DNA from: Cardiobacteriaceae bacterium TAE3-ERU3
GTDB taxonomy: Bacteria; Pseudomonadota; Gammaproteobacteria; Cardiobacteriales; Cardiobacteriaceae
NCBI GenBank assembly: GCA_019218315.1
Contig: JAHUUI010000006.1
Span: 1-64,000, forward strand
Direction: 5' to 3'
Length of the DNA: 64,000 nucleotides
Made by a program: the position numbers and the translations under genes. The notes beneath the pieces are model-generated. The model saw only the letters and a list, made by a program, of their open reading frames with translations, ran no database searches and was not told the origin of the DNA. How positions within the stretch are numbered: the first letter of the stretch is position 1; the number at the start of each line of letters is the position of its first letter. Below, piece by piece: positions 47,418-56,326 of the stretch.

Positions 47418-48407
47418 CTATATGGTTGTAAATGGATTGATGCACTGTACTTGCGGAAAGACGGTGCGGATATCGTCTTCGTCTTGAGCTTGGTAGAGTA
47501 GCTTGACGTTCGGGCCTGCGTCGATGGTGAGGTAAACTGCGAGGCCGTCGTTGCGGTGCTGCTGTACTTTGAGAATGGTCGCTAGCGTTTCTGGCTGGAA
47601 ATAGGTCAGTAGTGGTCGAGCGGCGAGCATGGTTGCGTGCATGGCGAGCGCATTACCTTCGGCGGTCTTGCCTAGGGTATGAAAGTCCTGATTGAGAATT
47701 GCATTGCGGATGGTGATGAGGTCATGCTCGGCCTGTTGTGGCCATTGTGCAAATAGTGGGCTGGTTTCAGCAGTATGGGTCATGCCATCACGTGATGAGG
47801 TATGCTTTTCTGCGCTGTTAAGCTCAAGCAGGCCGATGCGTAAATCCTGCCATGTGCTGGAGATTGGCTGGGCGATACTGTCACTACCATCATTGTGTTC
47901 ACCACGTTGCCACTCGACAAAGCCGTGCCATAAAGAGCGTGATGCACTGCCGCTACCAATGCGCGCAATGGCAGAAAGTGTTTGCTCAGGTAGGTTGAGT
48001 CGGAAAAACTGGTTTAGTGCCAGTGTCAGTGCAGCAAAGCCAGAGGCAGATGAGGCTAGCCCGGCTGCGGTGGGAATAGTGTTATGGGTATTGATGTGCA
48101 TTGGCAAGTGCTGCTCTCGACGAAATAGCTCGATAAAGGCGATGACTTTGCGCGTGAAAGGGTGCTCAGCAGGTAAGTTATTGCCGTTGAGGGAGACTTG
48201 ATCTTGCTCAGCTGCGGTTATGGTTGTTCGTGTGCCGAGTTTACCAAGTGAGATAGAGAGGCTACCGTTAGTTGGCAAGTTTAGCTCTGCATCACGCTTG
48301 CCCCAGTATTTGGACAGTGCAATATTGCTCGGTGCGTAGGCTTCGGCATGCTCAGCTGTGGTCAGTTTGGTGGGCAAAAAAGTGGCAAAAAATTCGGCTT
48401 TAGTCAT
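47418..48407 (-). CDS. mvaD: Diphosphomevalonate decarboxylase
   Basis: A 329-residue GHMP-fold enzyme that converts mevalonate diphosphate to isopentenyl diphosphate. The signatures are APSNIALSKYWGKRD (N terminus), AGLASSASGFAALT (ATP loop) and IGSGSASRSLW with the catalytic Arg. The Asp of the active site is in TIDAGPNVKLL. It is last in the mevalonate operon and overlaps the upstream kinase gene by 8 bases. Confidence 0.95.
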   Translation of the reverse strand: MTKAEFFATFLPTKLTTAEHAEAYAPSNIALSKYWGKRDAELNLPTNGSLSISLGKLGTRTTITAAEQDQVSLNGNNLPAEHPFTRKVIAFIELFRREQHLPMHINTHNTIPTAAGLASSASGFAALTLALNQFFRLNLPEQTLSAIARIGSGSASRSLWHGFVEWQRGEHNDGSDSIAQPISSTWQDLRIGLLELNSAEKHTSSRDGMTHTAETSPLFAQWPQQAEHDLITIRNAILNQDFHTLGKTAEGNALAMHATMLAARPLLTYFQPETLATILKVQQHRNDGLAVYLTIDAGPNVKLLYQAQDEDDIRTVFPQVQCINPFTTI

Positions 48408-49314
48408 GGTAGATCAGGCCATCCTCTGCAATTGGGGCTGCGCTAAAGTTTGTTGGAGTTGTGTTAGCAAGAGCGAGGACACAGTCGCCAAGACCACTGC
48501 CGCTGATTTTAGCTGCGTGGCAGTCGCTGTGTTCGTGAGCGCTAGTGATGATGTGCTCCAGAGTGTCGTCACTGACGCCAAGTTCGCGCATCAGCTGTTG
48601 ATAGCGGTTGAGTTGTTGATAGAAAGTTGCCCAGTTGTGCTGTTGGGCAGCAGTGATTGCAGCGGCGCTGCATTTGCCCATGTCCTGATACAGTTGCTCG
48701 TAGTGCTCAGGTTCATCGGCCATCCGTGCGGCGATTAGTGCAAGCACTTCTGCGGTGGGCGTTTTGTAACCAGCATAACGGAGGTGAAAGGCTGTTGGTG
48801 GTAAGGGCAACGCCTTAGTTTGTGTATGTGGCAAGTTACGGTAGGCAATCATGCCTCCGTGTAGGCTGGCGGCAAGGTCGGCACCACTACCACGCCCTTG
48901 TAGGCTACGAATGATGGTTAGTGCTTGTGTGTGCAAGGTAGCTAGGCTTTCGTCACTGTTGCTATGGCGGGCGAGTGCGCCAAGTAGGGCAATGGTGACG
49001 GCCGCGGATGAGCCGAGGCCGAGGGTGTGATCAATGTCGCTGTTGATGCTGATGTCGACACCACCACTGTGCGGGTAGCGTTCGAGGCAGGCTATTGCAA
49101 ATCGTAGACGTGGGTCAGGCCTGAGCATCATCACTGGAGATTGGTATTCACCGAGTGCGCTGTGAATGTACACAGTATCGTCATTGGTGGCTTGTAAGCG
49201 TACATGAATGCGCTGCTCGATCGCGGCGACGATGGCTGCATGACCATAGACAACGGCGTGTTCGCCGCTGACCATGATCGAGCCAGGTGCAGAGGTGTGG
49301 ATAATTGGCGTCAA
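48400..49314 (-). CDS. GHMP kinase of the mevalonate operon, probable phosphomevalonate kinase
   Basis: A 304-residue GHMP kinase. Motif 1 reads SAPGSIMVSGEHAVVYG, with Ser where mevalonate kinases have Lys (APGK). The ATP loop is LGLGSSAAVTIALL, the catalytic-Asp segment is GRGSGADLAASLHGG and motif 3 is AAKISGSGLGDCV. The SGADLAAS form and its place before mvaD suggest phosphomevalonate kinase, since the other kinase in the operon looks like mevalonate kinase. The start is uncertain. I chose TTG at 49314, which overlaps the previous stop (TTGA); TTG at 49332 is an alternative. No ATG lies upstream of the conserved region. Confidence 0.7.
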   Translation of the reverse strand: MTPIIHTSAPGSIMVSGEHAVVYGHAAIVAAIEQRIHVRLQATNDDTVYIHSALGEYQSPVMMLRPDPRLRFAIACLERYPHSGGVDISINSDIDHTLGLGSSAAVTIALLGALARHSNSDESLATLHTQALTIIRSLQGRGSGADLAASLHGGMIAYRNLPHTQTKALPLPPTAFHLRYAGYKTPTAEVLALIAARMADEPEHYEQLYQDMGKCSAAAITAAQQHNWATFYQQLNRYQQLMRELGVSDDTLEHIITSAHEHSDCHAAKISGSGLGDCVLALANTTPTNFSAAPIAEDGLIYHD

Positions 49315-50342
49315 AACTGATACCACTGCCAAGCAGGGTCGTAGTCGCTACGTGCGCTGCTGTCGAGTTGTGGAAATGCATCCATGGCGCTGAGAGCAGC
49401 GGCAATGCCGTGTTTTGGGTTACGGCAGTAGGCGTGGATACTGCGTATGCCTTGGGTGAAGTTGACGATACTGAGCACACCAATGCCATGCTGGTCTTTG
49501 CTGATTTGGTTGTAAAAGTGTTCCTCGAGATCCTGTGCGGTGTCGAGATCTTCCTTGCAGGTCAGTTCGCTGTCGATGATGATGCACCATGCCATATCAG
49601 GTCGGCCGAGCAATGAGGCGGCACTTTCATTGCGGATGAGAACGAGTGCATCTTGTTCTGCAGATTCTTCACTTTCGGCAGCAGCCCATTCACTTTCTTC
49701 GGCTTGCGGATATTCGCCGTCATGGTTGAGTGTATTTTCCCATAGGTCATTGATGAGCTCGGGCAGTTGGTCGGCACGAACGGCATTTTCTGCTGGGGTA
49801 TCAGCAAATTCAACACTGCGAATTTTGACTGCTAAATCCCATTCGCCGAGGATGTGGTCGAGCATAATGAATGCCATGTTTTGCAAGTGCGGCAATTGTT
49901 CTTCATCGGCTTGCTTTTGCAGCGTGACGTCTAGGTCGATGAGTTGGTCAGTGGCGCTGGCACTGATAAGCAGGTCTGTGGCTAAAAGCTCGATATCGTC
50001 ATCCATACGCATGACGAATTCATTGATGTATTCCGCTGGAATAGGCTGGCGGAAAGCAATCAAATCGTAGTCGCGAGTAGTCGCAGTTTGCAGCAGGATA
50101 TCGATGGCTATGAATTGATCGAGCATACCATTGGCACTAAAAATGAGTAGGTCGCGAGGCTCATCTTCTTGTATTTCGAGAAAGACCCCTTCGATGTATT
50201 GGTGCAATAACTCATTGCCGGCTTCGACACGCTCCACAGAACTCAGCGTACTGAGTTGTGCTGCTTGTTTGTCCCATGCTTGCCAAAAAGCTTGGGCTTG
50301 TTGGCGAATGCTTTCAGGGGTGGTCGCTTGAGTATTAGTCAT
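49311..50342 (-). CDS. Unrecognised 343-residue protein inside the mevalonate operon
   Basis: I do not recognise this protein. It is cytoplasmic (no signal or membrane segment), acidic, and predicted mostly helical in the first 200 residues (RDLLIFSANGMLDQF, MRMDDDIELLATDLL). An Asp/Glu/Ala-rich stretch (about 215-235) precedes a compact C-terminal part with MAWCIIIDSELTC and SIVNFTQGIRSI. No GHMP or nucleotide motif is seen. It sits between the mevalonate kinase (18 bases upstream) and the second kinase, whose TTG start overlaps its stop, so it is made with them. It might be a regulator, scaffold or an unassigned enzyme of the route. Confidence 0.7.
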   Translation of the reverse strand: MTNTQATTPESIRQQAQAFWQAWDKQAAQLSTLSSVERVEAGNELLHQYIEGVFLEIQEDEPRDLLIFSANGMLDQFIAIDILLQTATTRDYDLIAFRQPIPAEYINEFVMRMDDDIELLATDLLISASATDQLIDLDVTLQKQADEEQLPHLQNMAFIMLDHILGEWDLAVKIRSVEFADTPAENAVRADQLPELINDLWENTLNHDGEYPQAEESEWAAAESEESAEQDALVLIRNESAASLLGRPDMAWCIIIDSELTCKEDLDTAQDLEEHFYNQISKDQHGIGVLSIVNFTQGIRSIHAYCRNPKHGIAAALSAMDAFPQLDSSARSDYDPAWQWYQF

Positions 50343-50360
50343 ATGGTGTCCAGATGTGGG

Positions 50361-51410
50361 TCAGGTAATTAGGGTCGCACCTTGTTCGGCAAGATGCAGC
50401 TCGCCCCATGGTAATGTGTGGTTGGTCAGTAATTCGGGGATGGTGTTAGGCTCAGGATGCCAAGCAAGGATGATACCACCACCGTTGCCACGGTGTGCGC
50501 CTGCGCCACTGATTTTGGCACTGCCGCCGTGATGATTGATAGTCGTAATGAGTGCCTTGGCTGTTTCAGGAACGATACCAATATGCTCAAGTAAATGTTG
50601 GTTTTCATTGAGGCAGTCTGCCGGTGAGGCATTGGTGAGCAGCTGTTGGCGTAAGGTGTCACTACATGCAGCAAATTGTTGCCATAGAGGTTGGTCGTTA
50701 CCATGTTTACGACGGACATGTGCAACTACTTCGCCTGTACTGGCTTCAGGATAGCCGTGCAATATCCAGTACCAGTGCCCGTTACTATTAAGGCTGGCGG
50801 CAAGTGGCTGTGGTGTGGCGTCTTCGAGGTATTGCAGGCCACCATAGGTGACTGCTGCTGCGTCGATGGCGCTGCCTTTACCGTGTTGCAGGCGTTCGCA
50901 GAAGCGTACACGCTCGAAGCGTTCACTGATGGTCAGTGGTTTATCGAGCAAGTGTTCGTAAAGGCGAATACTTGCGGCGATTGCTGAGGCTGATGAACCC
51001 ATGCCGGCCCCAAGCGGTAATTCAGATTCACTGCGCAAGCGACCGGGCATTGGTAAGTGCTTGCTACTGGTGCGGCCGGGCAGTGGGATGTGCTGGGCAA
51101 AGGTAGCAAGGGTGTAGATCAGCAGGTCGTCAGGGCGGTTTAGGATGTGCTGTACTTCACGCTGGCCGCGGCTGAATTGCTCAAAATGCTCATCGAGGGT
51201 TTGCTTGAGTTTGTGCAATGCATGCAGCGGGTAGGGCGGTGCTTTGGGCAAGCCTTTGAAGATAGTACGGATACTTTTGCTACGGTGCAGTGGGGTGAAG
51301 TGGACGGTGGTATAGCGGGCAATGGCCGCAACGAGCGCCGGCGCGCCATAGACGACGCTGTGTTCACCACTGAGGATGAGTTTGCCAGGGGCGCGCGCTG
51401 CGTAAGCCAT
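50361..51410 (-). CDS. mvaK1: Mevalonate kinase
   Basis: A 349-residue GHMP kinase that phosphorylates mevalonate. Motif 1 is APGKLILSGEHSVVYGAPALV with the conserved Lys. Motif 2 is LPLGAGMGSSASAIAASI, the catalytic Asp is in GKGSAIDAAAVTYGG, and motif 3 is SAKISGAGAHRGNGGGI, with an inserted HRGN. The ATG at 51410, two bases after the mvaS stop, is preferred over a TTG three codons earlier. An assignment as phosphomevalonate kinase is less likely but open. Confidence 0.82.
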   Translation of the reverse strand: MAYAARAPGKLILSGEHSVVYGAPALVAAIARYTTVHFTPLHRSKSIRTIFKGLPKAPPYPLHALHKLKQTLDEHFEQFSRGQREVQHILNRPDDLLIYTLATFAQHIPLPGRTSSKHLPMPGRLRSESELPLGAGMGSSASAIAASIRLYEHLLDKPLTISERFERVRFCERLQHGKGSAIDAAAVTYGGLQYLEDATPQPLAASLNSNGHWYWILHGYPEASTGEVVAHVRRKHGNDQPLWQQFAACSDTLRQQLLTNASPADCLNENQHLLEHIGIVPETAKALITTINHHGGSAKISGAGAHRGNGGGIILAWHPEPNTIPELLTNHTLPWGELHLAEQGATLIT

Positions 51411-51412
51411 GG

Positions 51413-52579
51413 TCAGCAACAGCGAGTGTACTGGCGCTTGTGCCCGTCGATACCGGCAAGGCGGAATGTACCGCGGTTACAAGTCGGATTGGTGACACTG
51501 CTGCCGTCGGTTGGGTCAGGGTGGTGCCAGTATTCGAGATAGGTATCGTAGTCTAGCGCTTCGCGTTCGCTGATCAGGCGCTGATGGCGTGTGCGGAAGC
51601 GGTGCTCAAGATAGTCATCACTGACAACGCCGCTGAAAAACTCGGCCACGCACCCCGAGCCGTAGCTGAACAAAGCAACAGGCTGGCCTGCGAGGTCGTC
51701 GCGGTTGTCGAGTAATGAAATCAGGCTGAGGTAAAGCGAGGCTGTATAGCTGTTGCCGATGACGCGGTTGTAAATCATGCCAGCATCGGTATCACTTTCT
51801 TGTACTTCTTGCTCGTTGATGCGGGCAAGATGCTGGTGAGCCTTGATACCCATCTTTGAAAATGGCAGGTGATAGCAGTAGTGCGTAAAATCGCTATAAG
51901 CGTGGCCGCCGTTGTCTTGGTAGTCCTGCCATGCGTGCTCAAGTGCACGAAGATACATCTGGGTTGAGAATTTGCCGTCAACCAGCGCAGTTTTACGGTA
52001 ATTTGGGCGCCAGAAGTCCATCACATCTTCAGTGTGAGTACCGGTAGCCAGATCAAGTGCGATCATGCGTGGATTCTCTGCAATTAACATGGCGACAGCA
52101 CCACAGCCTTGGGTGGCTTCTGCGGGGGAGTCAAGGTCGTAGCGTGAAATATCACTAGCGATCACCAGTACTTTCTTGCCCGGGTGGCGGGCAATATAAC
52201 CGAGTGCCATTTGGATGGCAGCTGTTGCACTGTAGCAGGCTTGCTTGAGCTCGACAGCACGGCAGTTGGCTGGCAGATCGAGCAGCTTGTGTACATAAAT
52301 CGCTGCGGCCTTAGATTGATCGATACCGGTTTCTGTGGCAAAGAGAACGGTGTCGATGTTATCGCGGCCATATTGCTCAACGATAGGATAGGCTGCATTG
52401 GCCGCAAGTGTGACGATGTCTTCGTCGTGTGGCGGGATCGCCATTTGCTCTTGGCCAATCCCACGGTGAAATTTGTTGACGTCAATGTTATTGCGTTCAG
52501 CTAGAACGCCAAGATCCAAATAATACTGTGGAATGTAGAAGCTCAGTAAATCAATGCCTATAGATTGGGTCATGGTCAT
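51413..52579 (-). CDS. mvaS: Hydroxymethylglutaryl-CoA synthase
   Basis: A 388-residue enzyme that condenses acetyl-CoA with acetoacetyl-CoA. The catalytic set of the bacterial family is complete: Glu83 (ATETGID), Cys115 (ELKQACYSATAA) and His237 (YHLPFSKMG). The SYGSGCVAEFF block near the C terminus is present. The ATG overlaps the isomerase stop by four bases (ATGA). Confidence 0.96.
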   Translation of the reverse strand: MTMTQSIGIDLLSFYIPQYYLDLGVLAERNNIDVNKFHRGIGQEQMAIPPHDEDIVTLAANAAYPIVEQYGRDNIDTVLFATETGIDQSKAAAIYVHKLLDLPANCRAVELKQACYSATAAIQMALGYIARHPGKKVLVIASDISRYDLDSPAEATQGCGAVAMLIAENPRMIALDLATGTHTEDVMDFWRPNYRKTALVDGKFSTQMYLRALEHAWQDYQDNGGHAYSDFTHYCYHLPFSKMGIKAHQHLARINEQEVQESDTDAGMIYNRVIGNSYTASLYLSLISLLDNRDDLAGQPVALFSYGSGCVAEFFSGVVSDDYLEHRFRTRHQRLISEREALDYDTYLEYWHHPDPTDGSSVTNPTCNRGTFRLAGIDGHKRQYTRCC

Positions 52580-53604
52580 TCTGCCTTTTGTAGTAATTCT
52601 TGATGATCGCGTAAAGCGGCGTTATTTTTGCAGCCAAGTAAAAATAAGGCGGTGCGGTATTCTCGTTCGAGGCGCTGGATAGCCGCAATGACGGCTTCAG
52701 TCGAGCGCATCGCTGGCTTAAGTAAAGGCGCTGCAATGCCGCATATTGTCGCACCGAGTAATACAGATTTGGCCATGTCGATACCACTGCGAATACCGCC
52801 ACTGGCAATTAGTGTAACGTCAGGATGGGACGTTCGTGCCTGCTTGAGTGCTGTAACCGTAGTCAGCCCCCAATCTTGAAAAATGAGGCCAATGTCGTCG
52901 TCGGGATCAGAGCGACGATGGTGCTCGATACGGCTCCATGAAGTGCCACCGCGTCCAGCAACATCAAAATACGTTATACCCGCTTTTTTGCCGAGAGTAA
53001 TGTCTTGCACTGATAGTCCGCAGCCAACTTCTTTAAGCAGTAGCGGTGCGGTTAGGGCATCGCTAACAGTGGCAATTTTATCTGTGAGATTGCTGAAATC
53101 AGTATCGCCTTCAGGTTGAACAGCCTCTTGCAACGGATTGAGATGCAGATACAGGCCATCAGCCTGCAAAATATCAACCGATGCCTGACAGTGTTCGACA
53201 GTGAAACCATCATTGAGTTGCACCGCGCCTATATTGCCGAGTAAAACAGCATTTGGGGCATATTGACGTAAATCGAAGCTGGTCTTGCTTGCAGGATGAG
53301 TGAACATGATGCGTTGCGAACCAACAGCCATGGCGACGCGGCAATATTCTGCAGCTTCTGCAAGGCGTTGGTTGATTACGCGGATTGTCTCACCATCGCC
53401 GCCAGTCATCGAGGAAATCAATAAAGGAAACGACAAAGTTTTGCCGAGGAATTTCGTTTGGGTATCAATGTCAGCAAAATTGAGTTCGGGCAGCGCACGA
53501 TGAGTAAGCTGAATACGGTCGAAGCCGCTCATGCGTCGTTCAATTTCTGCATCACGAGCGATTGCAGCAATATGCTCACGCTTGCGTGCGGCGATACTAT
53601 TCAC
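52576..53604 (-). CDS. fni: Type 2 isopentenyl-diphosphate delta-isomerase
   Basis: A 342-residue FMN-dependent isomerase that interconverts IPP and DMAPP. Family blocks include RKREHIAAI at the start, LISSMTGGDGETIRVINQRLA, LLGNIGAVQLNDG, and VAGRGGTSWSRIEHHR. It starts with GTG at 53604 overlapping the reductase stop (GTGA), with GGAG 7 bases upstream. It is unrelated to the type 1 (Nudix) isomerase of E. coli. Confidence 0.95.
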   Translation of the reverse strand: MNSIAARKREHIAAIARDAEIERRMSGFDRIQLTHRALPELNFADIDTQTKFLGKTLSFPLLISSMTGGDGETIRVINQRLAEAAEYCRVAMAVGSQRIMFTHPASKTSFDLRQYAPNAVLLGNIGAVQLNDGFTVEHCQASVDILQADGLYLHLNPLQEAVQPEGDTDFSNLTDKIATVSDALTAPLLLKEVGCGLSVQDITLGKKAGITYFDVAGRGGTSWSRIEHHRRSDPDDDIGLIFQDWGLTTVTALKQARTSHPDVTLIASGGIRSGIDMAKSVLLGATICGIAAPLLKPAMRSTEAVIAAIQRLEREYRTALFLLGCKNNAALRDHQELLQKAE

Positions 53605-54644
53605 CCCTTGCGCTCCATGGCAATATGCGAACGCATCAGCTCTCCGGGGTTGGTCTGAGCAGCAAGCAAGGACAGTTCACCACACAGTACAGTAGCCGCA
53701 CAAATAGCCGCAAGGCGGCGAGCATTAGCGCCTGGCTCGCGTTCTTCACGGCAGCCAAGTGCTGTGAGGTGCTCTTCAACAACATCGAGCCCCTGACCTT
53801 TACCATTACCAACCGTGCCAACAATCAGATTAGGCAAAGTGCACGAAAAATACAGTGCATCGTTGCGCACTTCGGCATGAACGATTCCCTGTGAACCCTC
53901 AATGATATTGGCTGCGTCCTGTCCAGTTGCGAGATAAAACGCGAGCAACATATTGGCAAAATGTGCATTGGCACTGCGCAGGCTGCCGGCAATATTACTG
54001 CCGATGTGGTTTTTACGCGTATTGAGTTCGACCATTTTTTCTGGTGTGGTACGCAGGCGCTTTTCGCAAATGTCACGCGGAATAGTGATTTCAGCAATAA
54101 CATTTTTGCCTCGGCCAAGAATGCCATTTACCGCACTGGCTTTTTTATCAATACAGTAGTTACCAGAAATTGAGCCGTAATTGAGCTCAGGACACCACGA
54201 CAAAATCGCAGCGATCAAAGCATCAGCAGCCTTGGTAACCATGTTGTGACCCGAAGCATCACCTGTTGCGCATTCAAAGCGCAAAAATAGCAGATTTCCA
54301 ACAATCTGACTGTGCAAGTCAATCAGGCGTGCAAAACGGCTGGTTTCTCTAACGACTTTTGCCAAATCATCAAAGCGATCACGTAAAAGAGATAGGGCGT
54401 TGTAAGCGGCTTCTGCATGCTCAGCTTCAAGCACAATTGAGCGACTCATGCGCTCATCAACAACCGTTGCACGAATACCACCACACAAACGTGAAATTTT
54501 TGCTCCACGACCAGTTGAAGGCCATAACGGGCTTTCATAAGTTGCTAAAGGTACGCGAACTTCTTCATTATCAAGAGCATTGCCTTGAATTAAAATTGGA
54601 CCGACCCATTGGGTTGGTATTGGCGTAATATGCGGTATTGGCAT
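53601..54644 (-). CDS. mvaA: Hydroxymethylglutaryl-CoA reductase, class I-like
   Basis: A 347-residue reductase that makes mevalonate from HMG-CoA. It has SGNYCIDKKASAVNGILGRGK with the catalytic Lys, TGDASGHNMVTKA with the pocket Asp, and IGSNIAGSLRSANAHFANMLLAF. SGNYCxDKK and the AHFAN helix are class I (archaeal/eukaryotic) traits, whereas class II bacterial enzymes are longer (about 420 residues). First gene of the mevalonate operon, with an extended -10 promoter 30 bases upstream. Confidence 0.93.
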   Translation of the reverse strand: MPIPHITPIPTQWVGPILIQGNALDNEEVRVPLATYESPLWPSTGRGAKISRLCGGIRATVVDERMSRSIVLEAEHAEAAYNALSLLRDRFDDLAKVVRETSRFARLIDLHSQIVGNLLFLRFECATGDASGHNMVTKAADALIAAILSWCPELNYGSISGNYCIDKKASAVNGILGRGKNVIAEITIPRDICEKRLRTTPEKMVELNTRKNHIGSNIAGSLRSANAHFANMLLAFYLATGQDAANIIEGSQGIVHAEVRNDALYFSCTLPNLIVGTVGNGKGQGLDVVEEHLTALGCREEREPGANARRLAAICAATVLCGELSLLAAQTNPGELMRSHIAMERKG

Positions 54645-54673
54645 GGGCTCAAACTAAAATAATAAAAGCCGAG

Positions 54674-54682
54674 ATTATAGCA
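54674..54682 (-). promoter_or_regulatory. Extended -10 promoter of the mevalonate operon
   Basis: On the minus strand TGCTATAAT is a perfect TGnTATAAT extended -10 box, 29 bases before the mvaA start. No -35 box of quality is seen, which is normal for extended -10 promoters. The tRNA-Ser terminator lies just upstream, isolating the operon. Confidence 0.65.
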
Positions 54683-54744
54683 TTATTGGGCACTTCTTGA
54701 GCAGATTGACGGAAAAATCGTTATGAATTTGTGGGATAAACCTA

Positions 54745-54770
54745 CAAAAAAAGCGCCTATGTGGCGCTTT
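54745..54770 (-). terminator. Terminator of tRNA-Ser
   Basis: An 8-bp stem (54750-54757 with 54763-54770) and a run of seven T on the minus strand, 9 bases past the tRNA. Confidence 0.9.
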
Positions 54771-54778
54771 AATGATAG

Positions 54779-54868
54779 TGGCGGAGGGACAGGGATTCGA
54801 ACCCTGGAAGGGCGTTAACCCTTGCCGGTTTTCAAGACCGGTGCATTCAACCGCTCTGCCATCCCTCC
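54779..54868 (-). tRNA. tRNA-Ser (UGA)
   Basis: A 90-base tRNA with a long variable arm, the mark of tRNA-Ser. The anticodon loop reads CTTGAAA, giving anticodon TGA. The GGAGGGA acceptor pairs fully, the T loop is GGTTCGAATCC and the 3' CCA is encoded. Confidence 0.96.
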
Positions 54869-55173
54869 GCGATTGAGGCGCGTATTTTATGGATTTTTGC
54901 GCTGCTTGTCCAGTATTTGGGTAAGTTTTTTTATTGGCTGTCGATGTATCAGTTTGGTGGTTGATTTTTATGGACTTATTTTTGATTTGTTGTGACTGTC
55001 TAGTCTGGGGTAAAGAGGTGATGGTGAGGGAATAGTGATTTCAAAATTTATCTAGATGATCTAAAGGTGCTGAGATAGAGGATTCCCTTTCGCAGATAGA
55101 TTTTTATGATCCGATTCGTTGAGAGAGAAGCAGGAAGATGTGTGGCTTTTTGTGGTGAGGTTTTGTATTAGGC
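54869..55173. other. Intergenic region between tRNA-Ser and the rpsI terminator
   Basis: About 300 bases with no credible gene on either strand. It holds the tRNA promoter at its left end; I see nothing else in it. Confidence 0.6.
54884..54912 (-). promoter_or_regulatory. Promoter of tRNA-Ser
   Basis: On the minus strand TGGACA (54912-54907), a 17-base spacer and TAAAAT (54889-54884), followed by a GC-rich start region, 16 bases from the tRNA. Confidence 0.6.
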
Positions 55174-55202
55174 AAACAAAAAGCCGGTCGAAACCGGCTT
55201 TT
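55174..55202 (-). terminator. Terminator of rplM-rpsI
   Basis: A 10-bp stem (55179-55188 with 55193-55202) with a CGAA loop and T-rich tail on the minus strand, 20 bases past the rpsI stop. Confidence 0.88.
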
Positions 55203-55221
55203 GTGTTCGGGAAGCGAAAAA

Positions 55222-55611
55222 TTAACGCTTCGAGAACTGAGTCGCGCGACGTGCTTTGTGCAAGCCGACTTTTTTACGCTCAACTTTACGAGCGTCGCGA
55301 GTCAGGAAGCCTGCTTTGCGCAGTGGCTCACGTAGATCTTCATTGTAGATGCGCAGGGCACGAGCGATACCGTGACGGATAGCGCCAGCTTGGCCTGAGT
55401 TACCGCCGCCTTCTACAGTGATGTAGAAGTCAAAGTTGTCTTTCATGTCGACAGTTTCGAGTGGCTGACGGACGACCATACGAGAAGTTTCGCGGCCGAA
55501 GTATTCGTCAAGTGGCTTTTGGTTGACAATGATGTTGCCAGTGCCGCGGCGCAGGAATACGCGCGCAGATGATGTTTTGCGGCGGCCTGTTGCGTAGTAT
55601 TGTTCTGTCAT
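55222..55611 (-). CDS. rpsI: 30S ribosomal protein S9
   Basis: A 129-residue protein with [17 protein letters not shown], the [19 protein letters not shown] block, and the basic tail ending QFSKR that reaches the P-site tRNA. It follows rplM by 9 bases as in most bacteria. Confidence 0.97.
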   Translation of the reverse strand: MTEQYYATGRRKTSSARVFLRRGTGNIIVNQKPLDEYFGRETSRMVVRQPLETVDMKDNFDFYITVEGGGNSGQAGAIRHGIARALRIYNEDLREPLRKAGFLTRDARKVERKKVGLHKARRATQFSKR

Positions 55612-55620
55612 GCTTCGTCC

Positions 55621-56052
55621 TTAGATTTCAAGTTCGATTGGCTGCTGTGCAGTATGAGTGTGCTCATTGCCTGCAAAGATTTTCAGCTTCTTGATCTGTG
55701 CACGACCTAATGGGCCGCGTGGCAGCATGCCCTTGACCGCAAGTTCGATGACTTTGGCTGGGTTTTTCTGCTGCATTTCATTGAATGTGGCGCTTTTCAG
55801 GTTACCAATGTAGCCTGTGTGGCGGTGGTACATTTTGTCTGTACGCTTTTTACCGGTAACTTCGATTTTTTCGGCGTTGACGATGATGATGTAATCGCCA
55901 GTGTCGATAGTCGGGGTGTATTCCGGCTTGTGTTTGCCGCGAAGACGCTTAGCTACTTCGCTTGCGAGGCGGCCGAGGGTTTTGCCTTCGGCGTCTACCA
56001 CATACCAATCACGCGTGATGGTGCTTGGGGTGGCTGTGAATGTTTTGGACAT
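55621..56052 (-). CDS. rplM: 50S ribosomal protein L13
   Basis: A 143-residue protein with [19 protein letters not shown], the [13 protein letters not shown] strand and the MLPRGPLGR signature. The ATG at 56052 with GGAGAG 7 bases upstream gives a protein of E. coli length (142); a longer frame would add 57 unrelated residues. Confidence 0.97.
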   Translation of the reverse strand: MSKTFTATPSTITRDWYVVDAEGKTLGRLASEVAKRLRGKHKPEYTPTIDTGDYIIIVNAEKIEVTGKKRTDKMYHRHTGYIGNLKSATFNEMQQKNPAKVIELAVKGMLPRGPLGRAQIKKLKIFAGNEHTHTAQQPIELEI

Positions 56053-56088
56053 GACTGTCTCTCCGAACACGAAAATTAAAGGCGGCAG

Positions 56089-56117
56089 ACTATACCGAAT
56101 CGCGTCACATAAGGCAA
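56089..56117 (-). promoter_or_regulatory. Promoter of rplM-rpsI
   Basis: On the minus strand TTGCCT (56117-56112), 17 bases and TATAGT (56094-56089), followed by a GC-rich discriminator typical of stringently controlled genes; 36 bases upstream of rplM. Confidence 0.6.
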
Positions 56118-56326
56118 GAAATTTATGATTTTCTTGATCTTGCGCGATTTCTTCTGCAGCCACGAGGCGTTGGAATGATTTACAGGGGACGGGCATTATA
56201 GCGGGTTCTTTATTTAATGCCAATGTGTTGTTTATTTTACGATGTGGTGATGCTGCTTTGTTAGTGAGGGGAAAGCGGCTAGAATTAATGGTGTTTATAA
56301 TTCTCTAATATATAAGGAATGGTTTT

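Noticed and set aside
55119-55382. Plus-strand open frame over the rpsI terminator
   Set aside because: It crosses the terminator hairpin and runs antisense to rpsI; no ribosome site or recognisable protein.
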